Assembly: GCA_049334165.1 (NCBI GenBank)
Contig: JBEGHD010000011.1
Strand: one strand, 5' to 3'
DNA from: JBEGHD01 sp049334165
GTDB lineage: Bacteria > Bacteroidota > Bacteroidia > Flavobacteriales_D > Sanyastnellaceae
DNA length: 64,000 bases
Position 1 is the stretch's first letter. Each line of letters opens with the position of its first letter. Positions 25,363 to 33,375 of this stretch are shown piece after piece. Under the pieces are notes generated by a model, which made no database searches, was not told where the DNA came from, and saw nothing but the letters and a program-made list of their open reading frames with translations. Position numbers and translations under genes: made by a program.

Positions 25363-27396
25363 TCACTCTCCCGCCTCTTTTTCCTTCTCCTTCAGCAATT
25401 CCTTCAGCGCAAACATTTCATCTCGCAGTCTTGCTGCTTCCATGAAATCGAGGTCCTTTGCGGCTTTCTCCATTTTTCGCTGAGTTTGGGCGATGGTGCG
25501 CTGGAGTTTTTCTGGTCCCATGTACTGAATCACGGGGTCGGCTGCAATGGTAGCTCCGCTTTGTGGCGTCTCGTATTCTTTTGGCCTTCTGCTCTCCACA
25601 TCGGTTTGCTGAAACAAATTTTTCTTCGCACTCATAATCTGTTGCGGAGTGATTCCGTGTTCCTCGTTGTAGGCGATCTGCTTTTCACGTCTGCGAGCAG
25701 TCTCATCAATCGTGTGCTGCATACTTTCAGTGATGTTGTCGGCATACATAATCACACGGCCATTTACATTTCGAGCCGCTCTCCCCGCTGTTTGAGTGAG
25801 TGAGCGATTGCTTCGCAGGAAGCCTTCTTTGTCGGCATCTAGAATGGCAACGAGCGAAACCTCTGGCAAATCCAAACCTTCCCGAAGCAAGTTGACACCA
25901 ACGAGCACGTCAAAAGTTCCTTCCCGCAACTCGCGGAGAATTTCAATGCGCTCCAATGTTTTTACCTCAGAGTGGATGTACTGACATTTGATGTTGAGTT
26001 TTTCCAAATATTTGGTCAACTCCTCGGCCATGCGTTTGGTAAGGGTTGTTACAAGTGTTCGCTCACCACGCTGCGTGGTAGCTTCAATTTCTCCTATCAA
26101 ATCGTCAATCTGATTGAGTGATGGCCGAACGTCAATTGGAGGATCGAGTAGACCAGTTGGTCTTACCACCTGTTCCACAACAACACCTTCAGATTTTTCC
26201 AGCTCAAAATCCGCTGGCGTGGCACTGATGAAGATCACCTGATTGAGCATTGTTTCAAATTCCTCGTACTTGAGCGGGCGGTTATCAATGGCCGCGGGCA
26301 GTCGGAAGCCGTATTCTACCAGGTTTACTTTTCTAGATCGGTCACCGCCATACATTGCTCCGATTTGTGGAACGGTTACGTGGCTTTCGTCCACCACAAG
26401 CAAGAAATCTTCCGGGAAATAATCGAGCAGACAGAAAGGTCGTTGGCCGGGTTCTCTTCGGTCGAAGTAGCGCGAGTAGTTCTCAATTCCAGAACAATAG
26501 CCGAGCTCTCGCATCATCTCAATGTCGTACTCAACTCGTTCTTGTAATCGCTTGGCCTCAATAAATTTCCCCTCGGATTCAAAGAATTCAACCTGTTTCA
26601 CCATGTCTTGCTGGATCTCCCAGATAGCACTGTTCAGTGTGTCTTTTCCGGTCACAAAGAGGTTGGCGGGGTAGATGTTGATTTCTTCGAAAGAGTTGAG
26701 TTTCTGCCCGGTTTCAACATCAAAAGTCTCAATTCCTTCGATTTCATCTCCCCAGAAAAGAACACGCAAACCGTGGTCGGCATAGGCGAGGTAGATGTCA
26801 ACGGTGTCACCCGAAACGCGAAAATTTCCTCGTTGAAAATCTGCTTTCGTTCTCGAGTACAGGCTTTCGACAAGCTGAAGCAAAAACTTATTTCTGCTGA
26901 TCACCTGACCTTCTTTGATGTGAATCACACTTTTGTGAAACTCTTTTGGGTTACCGATACCGTAGATGCAAGAAATGCTGGCAACAACAATTACATCGCG
27001 CCTTCCCGAGAGAAGTGCCGAGGTAGTACTCAACCGCAGTTTTTCAATCTCATCATTGATCTGCAGATCCTTTTCGATGTAGGTGTTCGAAGAAGGAATA
27101 AATGCCTCGGGTTGGTAGTAGTCGTAGTACGAAACAAAATACTCCACCAGATTGTCAGGGAAAAATTCCTTGAATTCGCTGAAGAGCTGGGCCGCCAAAG
27201 TTTTATTGTGTGAAAGTACCAGTGTCGGTTTTTCAACACGCTCTATCACATTAGCTACAGTAAACGTTTTTCCCGATCCTGTAACTCCTAAAAGAGTCTG
27301 AAAAGGAGTGCCGTCATTTACACCTTCCGACAGTTGTTTGATGGCTTCTGGTTGATCACCCGTAGGCTTGTAAGACGATTGCAGTTTAAACTTCAT
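25363..27396 (-). CDS. uvrB: excinuclease ABC subunit B
   Basis: 677 residues, the normal length. Helicase motif I is LLGVTGSGKTFTVANV; the damage-probing beta-hairpin region is YFVSYYDYYQPEAFIPSSNT; motif II VVDESH; later YIHSEVKTLERIEIL, NLLREGLDLPEVSLVAILDA and QTAGRAARN. A C-terminal UVR domain for UvrC contact reads FMEAARLRDEMFALKELL. It loads at damage with UvrA and recruits UvrC in nucleotide excision repair. A weak promoter candidate lies upstream on the minus strand: TTTG, 21 nt, then TAATTTTA. Confidence 0.98.
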   Translation of the reverse strand: MKFKLQSSYKPTGDQPEAIKQLSEGVNDGTPFQTLLGVTGSGKTFTVANVIERVEKPTLVLSHNKTLAAQLFSEFKEFFPDNLVEYFVSYYDYYQPEAFIPSSNTYIEKDLQINDEIEKLRLSTTSALLSGRRDVIVVASISCIYGIGNPKEFHKSVIHIKEGQVISRNKFLLQLVESLYSRTKADFQRGNFRVSGDTVDIYLAYADHGLRVLFWGDEIEGIETFDVETGQKLNSFEEINIYPANLFVTGKDTLNSAIWEIQQDMVKQVEFFESEGKFIEAKRLQERVEYDIEMMRELGYCSGIENYSRYFDRREPGQRPFCLLDYFPEDFLLVVDESHVTVPQIGAMYGGDRSRKVNLVEYGFRLPAAIDNRPLKYEEFETMLNQVIFISATPADFELEKSEGVVVEQVVRPTGLLDPPIDVRPSLNQIDDLIGEIEATTQRGERTLVTTLTKRMAEELTKYLEKLNIKCQYIHSEVKTLERIEILRELREGTFDVLVGVNLLREGLDLPEVSLVAILDADKEGFLRSNRSLTQTAGRAARNVNGRVIMYADNITESMQHTIDETARRREKQIAYNEEHGITPQQIMSAKKNLFQQTDVESRRPKEYETPQSGATIAADPVIQYMGPEKLQRTIAQTQRKMEKAAKDLDFMEAARLRDEMFALKELLKEKEKEAGE

Positions 27397-27473
27397 GATG
27401 AATTTCGAATGGATGGTAAAATTACGAATACTAACGCCCCGGAGCCAAAGTTGTTTGCCTTGATGTTTGGATC

Positions 27474-27513
27474 AAAAAAAAGCCCCGTCCAGGGAAATTG
27501 GACGAGGCATTTT
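27474..27513 (-). terminator. rho-independent terminator after the DUF2339 gene
   Basis: GCCCCGTCCA (27482-27491) and TGGACGAGGC (27499-27508) pair with one mismatch around GGGAAAT. On the minus strand the stem is followed by eight T (plus-strand A8 27474-27481). It lies about 35 nt past the DUF2339 stop. Confidence 0.85.
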
Positions 27514-27544
27514 TACTGCAATGGGCAGCTTTAGCGTGACGCAA

Positions 27545-29941
27545 TCAAAACAGAACGGCTTTTAACCGCTGGTACATGAAAGAAACCAGCAGCAACAAAA
27601 TGCCGAGGGAAACAAAGGCAATAGTTTTCCCTGTTTCTGAGATGAGCGCCAGGTCGAAGAGGAATAGTCGTAGCAAGGCGAGGGCGAAGAGTCCCAGGCC
27701 GAAATAGCGCAGCGATTTGATTTTACTTTTTATTCCGAAGTACATTGCTACAAATGCCATCGAGCTCCACAAGATCGCGTGTTCTGGACTCGATATCAGC
27801 GATCGGATTTTCGAGATGCTCGCCATAGGATGCCACGAAATCATTATGCCAAGGTGGTTGTATTCTGCTGTGATGGCGATGAAAAGAAAGAACCACGTGC
27901 AGTAAGAGAGCCAGCTGTTCTGACTTTCAGACAGCGATCCAAATTGCTTAAGCAACGAGCGAACTTTCAGGGCGGCACTAATCAAAATGATGTAGAAGGA
28001 ATAGTGAAATACCATAAAAATATCGAAGCCACTTACCGGCAGCGCGATGTCTCTGAAAGAAACGGCTAAGGGGCGCACGATGCTGAGAAAAGCCAGAGCT
28101 CCGGCAAATGTTAGCGCGTAAAGTACGGATCGATTCCAGTAGCTCTGGAGGTTTCCTTTTAGCCAAATCCAGCCGAAGCAGAAGAGGTAGACGTAAAGTG
28201 CCAGAACCAGATTTTTCAATTGGATGTAGTCGAAAGCTCTGGAGAGCTGGTAGTTCAGCTCAACAAAGACACCTACAAAAGCTACGACTACAGCAAGTGG
28301 CTTCAGGGTTTTTCCTGGTTGGTTTAACTCAATTTGTCCAAAGAGCGGAACCCATTGTTTTTGCCAAAAACTCGAGATTGCAATACCAAGGACAGCTGCT
28401 GTGGTAGCCAGGAATCCACGGTTTAATAATGGATTCAGACCATTTTCGGAATAAATGATTTCCCAGTCCATGATTAGTGAAATCAGCATGATTACAGTCA
28501 GTACGAGTGCACTTTTGCTAATCGATGTGAGCTTGCTGCGGAAACCGAGCCAGCTCAACATTGCCGCTTCGGCAGCCCAGAAAAGCGTGATGTGATGCTC
28601 GCTCATCTGGATGGGGGCAATCAAACTCACAAACGTCAGAGAGAGCCCGGTGAGCAAAAGCTTTAGGAAATGATCGCGGTGCTTTTTCCGGAACAAGACG
28701 TAAGTGAGAATTCCGTGAATCAGTGCTAAAGAAGCAACAAAAAGACCCTGCCACTTGCCGTCAGAAATCGGCTCAAGGAGTAGCATTCCCAAACCAAAGA
28801 GTGCTGCTGAGTTGCTGGCGAGTAGAGAGAGCTGGAACGGTCTGGGTTTGTCGGATTCCTTTTTGAAAGCCAGTAAGTTTTGCGCCAAAAACATCCCGAA
28901 AAAGACAGTAGCAAAAATCAAAACTTCGATAAGGTCGGCATGGGTGGTAGCAGCAGTTTTGCCCAACCACCATCCGAAAAGGTAGATGATAGTTCCGATG
29001 TAAGCGATCGGGTGAAGCGCTTTCCAGTCCTTTTTGTTGGCCAGAAATAAAATGCCCGCATTCAGAATTATTAGATAAGAAAACAAAACGATGTGATTTC
29101 CGGAACCAGTGCTGACCATGAGTGGAGAGGCAAGTCCGCCCAGAAGGGCGATGATGGCAAGCTCTTGCCTGTCGTACTTTGAAGCGAAAAAACAAGAAAG
29201 ACCAGTGATGCCGACTGCTGCGAGAGCTGCAGTGCTTTGGTTGATCAGCTCGTAGTCGCGAAAAGCGATGGAAACGGTGAAGTAAAACACACTAACGGCT
29301 CCACCGACAAGAACAGAGCTAAAAGCCCGCATCGTTTTTCTCATTCGGTGTCCGAGGAAGAAGAGGACCAATCCGGCTAAGAATCCAACAGAAATATTTC
29401 CTACTTCCTGAAGGTTTTGGTTGGAGAATGTGTGGCGTACGAAGTAGCCGATTCCCAGAACCAGAATGGCGATACCGATTTTATTGAGAATGTTTTCTCC
29501 GATAATTTTTTCCCAGTTGCGCTTAGCTTTAGCAACGGGTTCAAAAGTCCGTTTTGTTTGTTCGGATTGCTCAGAGAAACTGGTTCTTGTTTGATTATCT
29601 GCAGTCTCGAAAAGTGAAACTCTTAGAGATTCTGTACTAATTAAAGGTGCTTTTGGAGCTGTCTTTTGTGCTTGCTCCGATTTCTCTTCCTTTCTTTCAG
29701 GAGCTTCAGTAAATTGCTCTTCGCGCTGTTTTCTATCGGCTGTGTTAAAGAAAATGCCCAGATCTTCCTTGTAGGCTTCCGGGTCGTTTGCTTGCTTAAA
29801 AAGCATGTCGAGCAAACGCTCAGATCGTCTGGTGAAAATATCTAATCTGCGATTGGTTCGAGAAACCATCGCAACGGTGATGATCGGTGAAATGATAATT
29901 GCACACGTACTAATTATGACTAAAATAATTACGCCTTCCAT
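27545..29941 (-). CDS. DUF2339 polytopic membrane protein
   Basis: 798 residues. An N-terminal helix (VIILVIISTCAIIISPIITV) and a charged Glu/Lys-rich cytoplasmic segment (residues ~30-145) precede about 20 or more hydrophobic helices that fill the rest. The ENILNKIGIAILVLGIGYFV segment and the repeated short helices match DUF2339-type proteins by overall design. The family function is unknown. It is a single gene with its own terminator and is divergent from the gene at 30156. The dense helices give weak antisense frames, which are not genes. Confidence 0.85.
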   Translation of the reverse strand: MEGVIILVIISTCAIIISPIITVAMVSRTNRRLDIFTRRSERLLDMLFKQANDPEAYKEDLGIFFNTADRKQREEQFTEAPERKEEKSEQAQKTAPKAPLISTESLRVSLFETADNQTRTSFSEQSEQTKRTFEPVAKAKRNWEKIIGENILNKIGIAILVLGIGYFVRHTFSNQNLQEVGNISVGFLAGLVLFFLGHRMRKTMRAFSSVLVGGAVSVFYFTVSIAFRDYELINQSTAALAAVGITGLSCFFASKYDRQELAIIALLGGLASPLMVSTGSGNHIVLFSYLIILNAGILFLANKKDWKALHPIAYIGTIIYLFGWWLGKTAATTHADLIEVLIFATVFFGMFLAQNLLAFKKESDKPRPFQLSLLASNSAALFGLGMLLLEPISDGKWQGLFVASLALIHGILTYVLFRKKHRDHFLKLLLTGLSLTFVSLIAPIQMSEHHITLFWAAEAAMLSWLGFRSKLTSISKSALVLTVIMLISLIMDWEIIYSENGLNPLLNRGFLATTAAVLGIAISSFWQKQWVPLFGQIELNQPGKTLKPLAVVVAFVGVFVELNYQLSRAFDYIQLKNLVLALYVYLFCFGWIWLKGNLQSYWNRSVLYALTFAGALAFLSIVRPLAVSFRDIALPVSGFDIFMVFHYSFYIILISAALKVRSLLKQFGSLSESQNSWLSYCTWFFLFIAITAEYNHLGIMISWHPMASISKIRSLISSPEHAILWSSMAFVAMYFGIKSKIKSLRYFGLGLFALALLRLFLFDLALISETGKTIAFVSLGILLLLVSFMYQRLKAVLF

Positions 29942-30155
29942 AGCAATTAGGTATTGGTTTTGGGTCCAAACTTAGGCGCATTCTCAGTGAACCACCGAAC
30001 CTGATGAAAAATTAAAGTGACGCGTAAATAACTGTTGACATGGCCAGGATAAAGTGGTGGTCTGCTTATGTCATTGGACATAACTGAAATAACTGCTATT
30101 ATTTGCTTGCCAGTTTCTTTTATAAAATGACGTGTAAAAGGAGTAATTTAGAAGT

Positions 30156-31676
30156 ATGAAAGAACTTCAAGCGATCATCGATTCACTGGAGCCGGACTTC
30201 AAAAAAGACTTTGAAAATCTGCTTTTGGCTCGAGGAGTGAACCAACCAAAAGACCACCAACGAAGAGATTTAAGTTTATTCAATTCCCTGAATAAGAAGG
30301 AGGATTGTGAATTGGATGAGCTCATCGAAAAAATTTACGGCTCGCTCGATGACCGCAGCAGAAATGCCTTTCACGCAGTAAAGAAAAGATTGAAATCGGA
30401 CCTGCGGAAATTCGTTGTGGAAAGAGAAGCTGCGGAATCTATTCAGACCGTAGACGGATGGATTGTTTACGCCAAATACTTGTTCGACCACAACTATTCC
30501 GAAATCGCCTGGAGGGCTCTGGAAAAGGCGGAGAGCATTGGTATTAGAGAAGAGCTCAGTGAAAAGCTCAACGAGGTTTACGACTGTCAGCTGGCTCACT
30601 GTCACTTGCCCGGAGCTCCCGAACTAAACGACATCGAAAACAAGAAAAGCGACATTCGTCAAAGGATCGAAGAAGACGACCGGATCCTGATGGCTAGTGC
30701 GAGTATTCGTTTGCTCTTTAAAGAGGTGAAGCTCGGGATTTCCGACATCGACTTGCAGGAGTTGATCAACAGAATTATGGAGCAGTACAACCTTCACGAA
30801 GCTGTGCAGAGACGCCCGAAAGTGATGTTTGAGTTTGTCACTTTGGTCAGGAGCGCTTTCGTAGCCAGAAAAGATTTTCTGAACCTCGAACCGTTCCTCG
30901 TTTTTCATGCCGATCGGCTTTTCTCCAAAGAACAGTTTGTGTCCCGCCACCCACAGCTCAAAGCGAAGCTGGTCTACTATCTGGCACACACTTACTACAG
31001 AAACAGAAATTTCCCGGCTTCTTTGGCGATGATTGAGACACTTCTGAGCGATTTGAAAAAAATGAAAAAGCGCTATCGATCGGATCTCTTCCCAAAAGCC
31101 ATTTTGCTGAAAGCGGCCGTGCAGAGTTTTAGTGATCAAAACGAAAAGTCGATAGAGATTTTAAATGAAGCAGCGGAGAGCGAATTTTTCAAAAGGCCAA
31201 ATGCCGACAGGCTCAACCTGAGGCTGAATCTGGCTGTGTACTACTTTCACGAAAGCGATTTTAGGTCGGCAAACAAAATGCTACTGCAACTGCCCAACAC
31301 CGACAAGTGGTGTGAGCGAACCATGGGGCAGGAGTGGATGCTGAAGCGCTCGCTTATTGAAATGATCACTCAGGTAGAGATGGGAAACACGGAAATTGCG
31401 CTGAACAGGATTCGTTCTATCCAGCGGAAGTACCGCTCTTTGATGGAACGCTCCAAGTACGAACTGGTGAGGCCGTTTTTGCAGATGGTGAAATCAGTTG
31501 TAGCTTACCCCGAGCGGGTGAATGAAAAAGTTTACCAGGAAAAGATTAAGCCCACCTTTGTGATACGGGATAGCAGCGAAGAGGATCTCCAGGCGATGAC
31601 TTACTACGCATGGCTGAAGAGCAAGTTCACCGAACGGCCATACTACGAAACATTGTTGGAGTTGGTGAATCGATGA
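30156..31676 (+). CDS. 506-residue cytoplasmic protein of unknown function
   Basis: No signal peptide or membrane segment. It starts MKELQAIIDSLEPDFKKDFE and is almost wholly helical, charged and low in glycine. From about residue 270 the pattern fits TPR/SEL-type helical hairpins (LVYYLAHTYYRNRNFPASLA, LNLAVYYFHESDFRSANKML). I do not recognise a named family. AAAGGAG at 30137-30143 lies 12 nt before the ATG, a long spacing. A weak promoter candidate upstream has TTG, 20 nt, then TATTATTTG. It is flanked by the divergent DUF2339 gene and a repeat-bearing non-coding stretch, so it is probably monocistronic. Confidence 0.75.
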   Translation: MKELQAIIDSLEPDFKKDFENLLLARGVNQPKDHQRRDLSLFNSLNKKEDCELDELIEKIYGSLDDRSRNAFHAVKKRLKSDLRKFVVEREAAESIQTVDGWIVYAKYLFDHNYSEIAWRALEKAESIGIREELSEKLNEVYDCQLAHCHLPGAPELNDIENKKSDIRQRIEEDDRILMASASIRLLFKEVKLGISDIDLQELINRIMEQYNLHEAVQRRPKVMFEFVTLVRSAFVARKDFLNLEPFLVFHADRLFSKEQFVSRHPQLKAKLVYYLAHTYYRNRNFPASLAMIETLLSDLKKMKKRYRSDLFPKAILLKAAVQSFSDQNEKSIEILNEAAESEFFKRPNADRLNLRLNLAVYYFHESDFRSANKMLLQLPNTDKWCERTMGQEWMLKRSLIEMITQVEMGNTEIALNRIRSIQRKYRSLMERSKYELVRPFLQMVKSVVAYPERVNEKVYQEKIKPTFVIRDSSEEDLQAMTYYAWLKSKFTERPYYETLLELVNR

Positions 31677-32038
31677 GTCTTTCTAGATGCCTAGCAAAGT
31701 TGCTATTTAAAAGCGGGAATTAACCACATAGTCACATAGAAGTTCTCCTGTTTTTCATTCGGATAGGGGAGCTGACTCTAATCAGTTTACTATTTGCAAT
31801 CGGCTGAAGGCACATAGTGTGTCGAGCTACAAGTTTCTATGTGCCTTAGCTTACCTATTGTGCCTATGTGTTTTTTACCGTTGCTAGTGGCAAATCATTA
31901 AGGTTCTTTAAGGAGTGAAAAGGCATTAAGCCTTCCTTAGTTGTCACTATTAAAATTCAGTAGCTGTAAATTCTAAAACAAAAAAAAGCGGCTCCGATAA
32001 AAATCAGAACCGCTTTGGGTATTTTGTTGAAGTTTGGC
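31677..32038. repeat. non-coding stretch with CACATAG direct and inverted repeats
   Basis: This 362-nt gap has no credible reading frame. CACATAG occurs at 31725-31731, 31733-31739 and 31811-31817, and its complement CTATGTG at 31837-31843 and 31864-31870. The outermost copies form the ends of an imperfect inverted repeat about 150 nt long (31722-31875). The remainder is AT-rich and ends in the rplI terminator. It could be a dispersed intergenic element or a structured 3' end; copies elsewhere cannot be seen from this window. Confidence 0.55.
31979..32016 (-). terminator. rho-independent terminator of the rpsF-rpsR-rplI operon
   Basis: AAAGCGGCTCCGA (31985-31997) and TCAGAACCGCTTT (32004-32016) pair with G-U tolerance around a short A-rich loop. 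On the minus strand the stem runs into a long T tract. It lies 23 nt after the rplI stop. Confidence 0.85.
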
Positions 32039-32485
32039 TTACTCGCCTACAACTTCAAATTTCACTGGTACGACTACATCTTTGTGAAGCTTGATTTCCG
32101 CTTCGTACTCGCCCAGGTTTTTAATCGTATCTTCTTTTACAGAAATGTTCTTGCGGTCGATTTCGAAACCTTTCTTCAAAAGTGCTTCTGCAATTTGAAT
32201 AGTGTTTACCGAACCGAAGATTTTTCCGCTTTCACCTGCTTTCGCTCCAATTTTAAGCTCGACTTTTTCGAGTTTAGCTGCGATTTTCTCAGCTTCCTCT
32301 TTAATCTTAGCTTCTTTGTGAGCGCGCTGGCGAATAGTCTCCTCGTGCATTTTCTTTTCACTAGGAGTAGCTTTCACTGCGTAACCTTTTGGGATCAAAA
32401 AGTTGCGGGCATAACCGGGTTTTACATTTACCAATTCATTGGCAGATCCCAGTTTTTCTACGTCTTGTTTGAGAATAATTTCCAT
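32039..32485 (-). CDS. rplI: 50S ribosomal protein L9
   Basis: 148 residues. The N-terminal RNA-binding domain (MEIILKQDVEKLGSANELV, PGYARNFLIPKGYAVKAT) is followed by the long connecting helix and the C-terminal domain (KIFGSVNTIQIAEALLKKGF). bL9 bridges the base of the L1 stalk region of 23S rRNA. It is the last gene of the rpsF-rpsR-rplI operon, 8 nt after rpsR, followed by a terminator. All features are normal for the family. Confidence 0.98.
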   Translation of the reverse strand: MEIILKQDVEKLGSANELVNVKPGYARNFLIPKGYAVKATPSEKKMHEETIRQRAHKEAKIKEEAEKIAAKLEKVELKIGAKAGESGKIFGSVNTIQIAEALLKKGFEIDRKNISVKEDTIKNLGEYEAEIKLHKDVVVPVKFEVVGE

Positions 32486-32493
32486 GATTCAAC

Positions 32494-32757
32494 TTATTTT
32501 AAAAGGTCAGCAACATAAGGCATGAGCGCCAGGTGACGAGCCTTTTTAATAGCTTGTGAAGCTTTGCGTTGGTACTTCAATGAAGTACCTGTAATTCTGC
32601 GAGGAAGAATTTTTCCCTGCTCGTTGCAAAGTCTCAAAAGGAACTCGGGATCTTTGTAATCGATGTATTTGATACCGGCTTTCTTAAAGCGGCAGTATTT
32701 TTCTTTTTGTGTCTCAATCTGGATGGGATTGAGATATCTGATTTCTGATTCAGCCAT
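32494..32757 (-). CDS. rpsR: 30S ribosomal protein S18
   Basis: 87 residues. Core motifs are YCRFKKAGIKYIDYKDPEFL, RITGTSLKYQRKASQAIKKA and RHLALMPYV. bS18 sits on the 30S platform with bS6 and bS21. In flavobacterial ribosomes these three proteins hold the 3' end of 16S rRNA and mask the anti-Shine-Dalgarno sequence (established for Flavobacterium johnsoniae). It follows rpsF by 28 nt in the same operon; rpsU is at 63245 in this window. Confidence 0.98.
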   Translation of the reverse strand: MAESEIRYLNPIQIETQKEKYCRFKKAGIKYIDYKDPEFLLRLCNEQGKILPRRITGTSLKYQRKASQAIKKARHLALMPYVADLLK

Positions 32758-32785
32758 TTTTTTAAAAAATTAAAGGTTTGAAAAA

Positions 32786-33151
32786 CTAGGCTTTAGCCTT
32801 CTTGGGCTGTGGCGCTTCGGACTTGTAAGACTTTGACCTTCTGCCTTCGGCATACTCAACATGGTGCTTGTCCATTTTGGTGGTCAAAAAGCGGATTACG
32901 CGCTCATCTCTGCGCAGTTCGAGATCAAAAGCAGCGATTTGCTCAGGATCACATTCGAACTCCAATAGTTGATAAAATCCAGTTGTTTTTTTCTGAATCG
33001 GGTAAGCCAATTTGCGCAATCCCCAGTGATCTTCGTGCACTGTTTTGCCGCCATTGTCTTTGATCAGACCTTTGAATTTTTCAACTGTTTCCTTTGCCTG
33101 TTCCTCAGACAAAACGGGAGTCATAATGAAAACAGTTTCGTAACGGTTCAT
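32786..33151 (-). CDS. rpsF: 30S ribosomal protein S6
   Basis: 121 residues from the ATG whose complement is 33149-33151 (MNRYETVFIMTPVLSEEQ), the conserved start; an in-frame upstream start would place codons in the 5' UTR. Core motifs are WGLRKLAYPIQKKTTGFYQL and DERVIRFLTTKMDKHH; the tail is short and Lys-rich. bS6 pairs with bS18 on the 30S platform. It is the first gene of the S6-S18-L9 operon, with a well-formed promoter 45-75 nt upstream. Confidence 0.97.
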   Translation of the reverse strand: MNRYETVFIMTPVLSEEQAKETVEKFKGLIKDNGGKTVHEDHWGLRKLAYPIQKKTTGFYQLLEFECDPEQIAAFDLELRRDERVIRFLTTKMDKHHVEYAEGRRSKSYKSEAPQPKKAKA

Positions 33152-33195
33152 AAATTTTGAATCTATAAAATGGTTGTTTCCCAAAATTGGGAGCG

Positions 33196-33226
33196 CAAAA
33201 ATAACAATTCTTTTCTGTCGGGCAAA
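33196..33226 (-). promoter_or_regulatory. Bacteroidota-type promoter of rpsF operon
   Basis: On the minus strand the sequence reads TTTG, 19 nt, TATTTTTG, an exact match to the Bacteroidota housekeeping promoter (TTTG near -33 and TAnnTTTG near -7). The -7 box is the complement of 33196-33203 and the -33 box the complement of 33223-33226. The predicted start lies about 38 nt before the rpsF ATG. Confidence 0.75.
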
Positions 33227-33375
33227 GGTAGACAGAGAAATTGAGTTGCAGAATTTGTCTTTAATTAAAGTTGGTTAAAGCAACATTGCGTTTGCAACTT
33301 TGAATAAATTGTGGAAAACCCGGTTTTAAATGTCGAAGTGATTTATCGATATTTGCCAACATTCCAATTGAGAAA

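Noticed and set aside
25280..25483. 67-codon frame upstream of uvrB end
   Set aside because: It runs into the antisense of the uvrB 3' end and becomes Ser/Phe-rich; no signal of a real gene.
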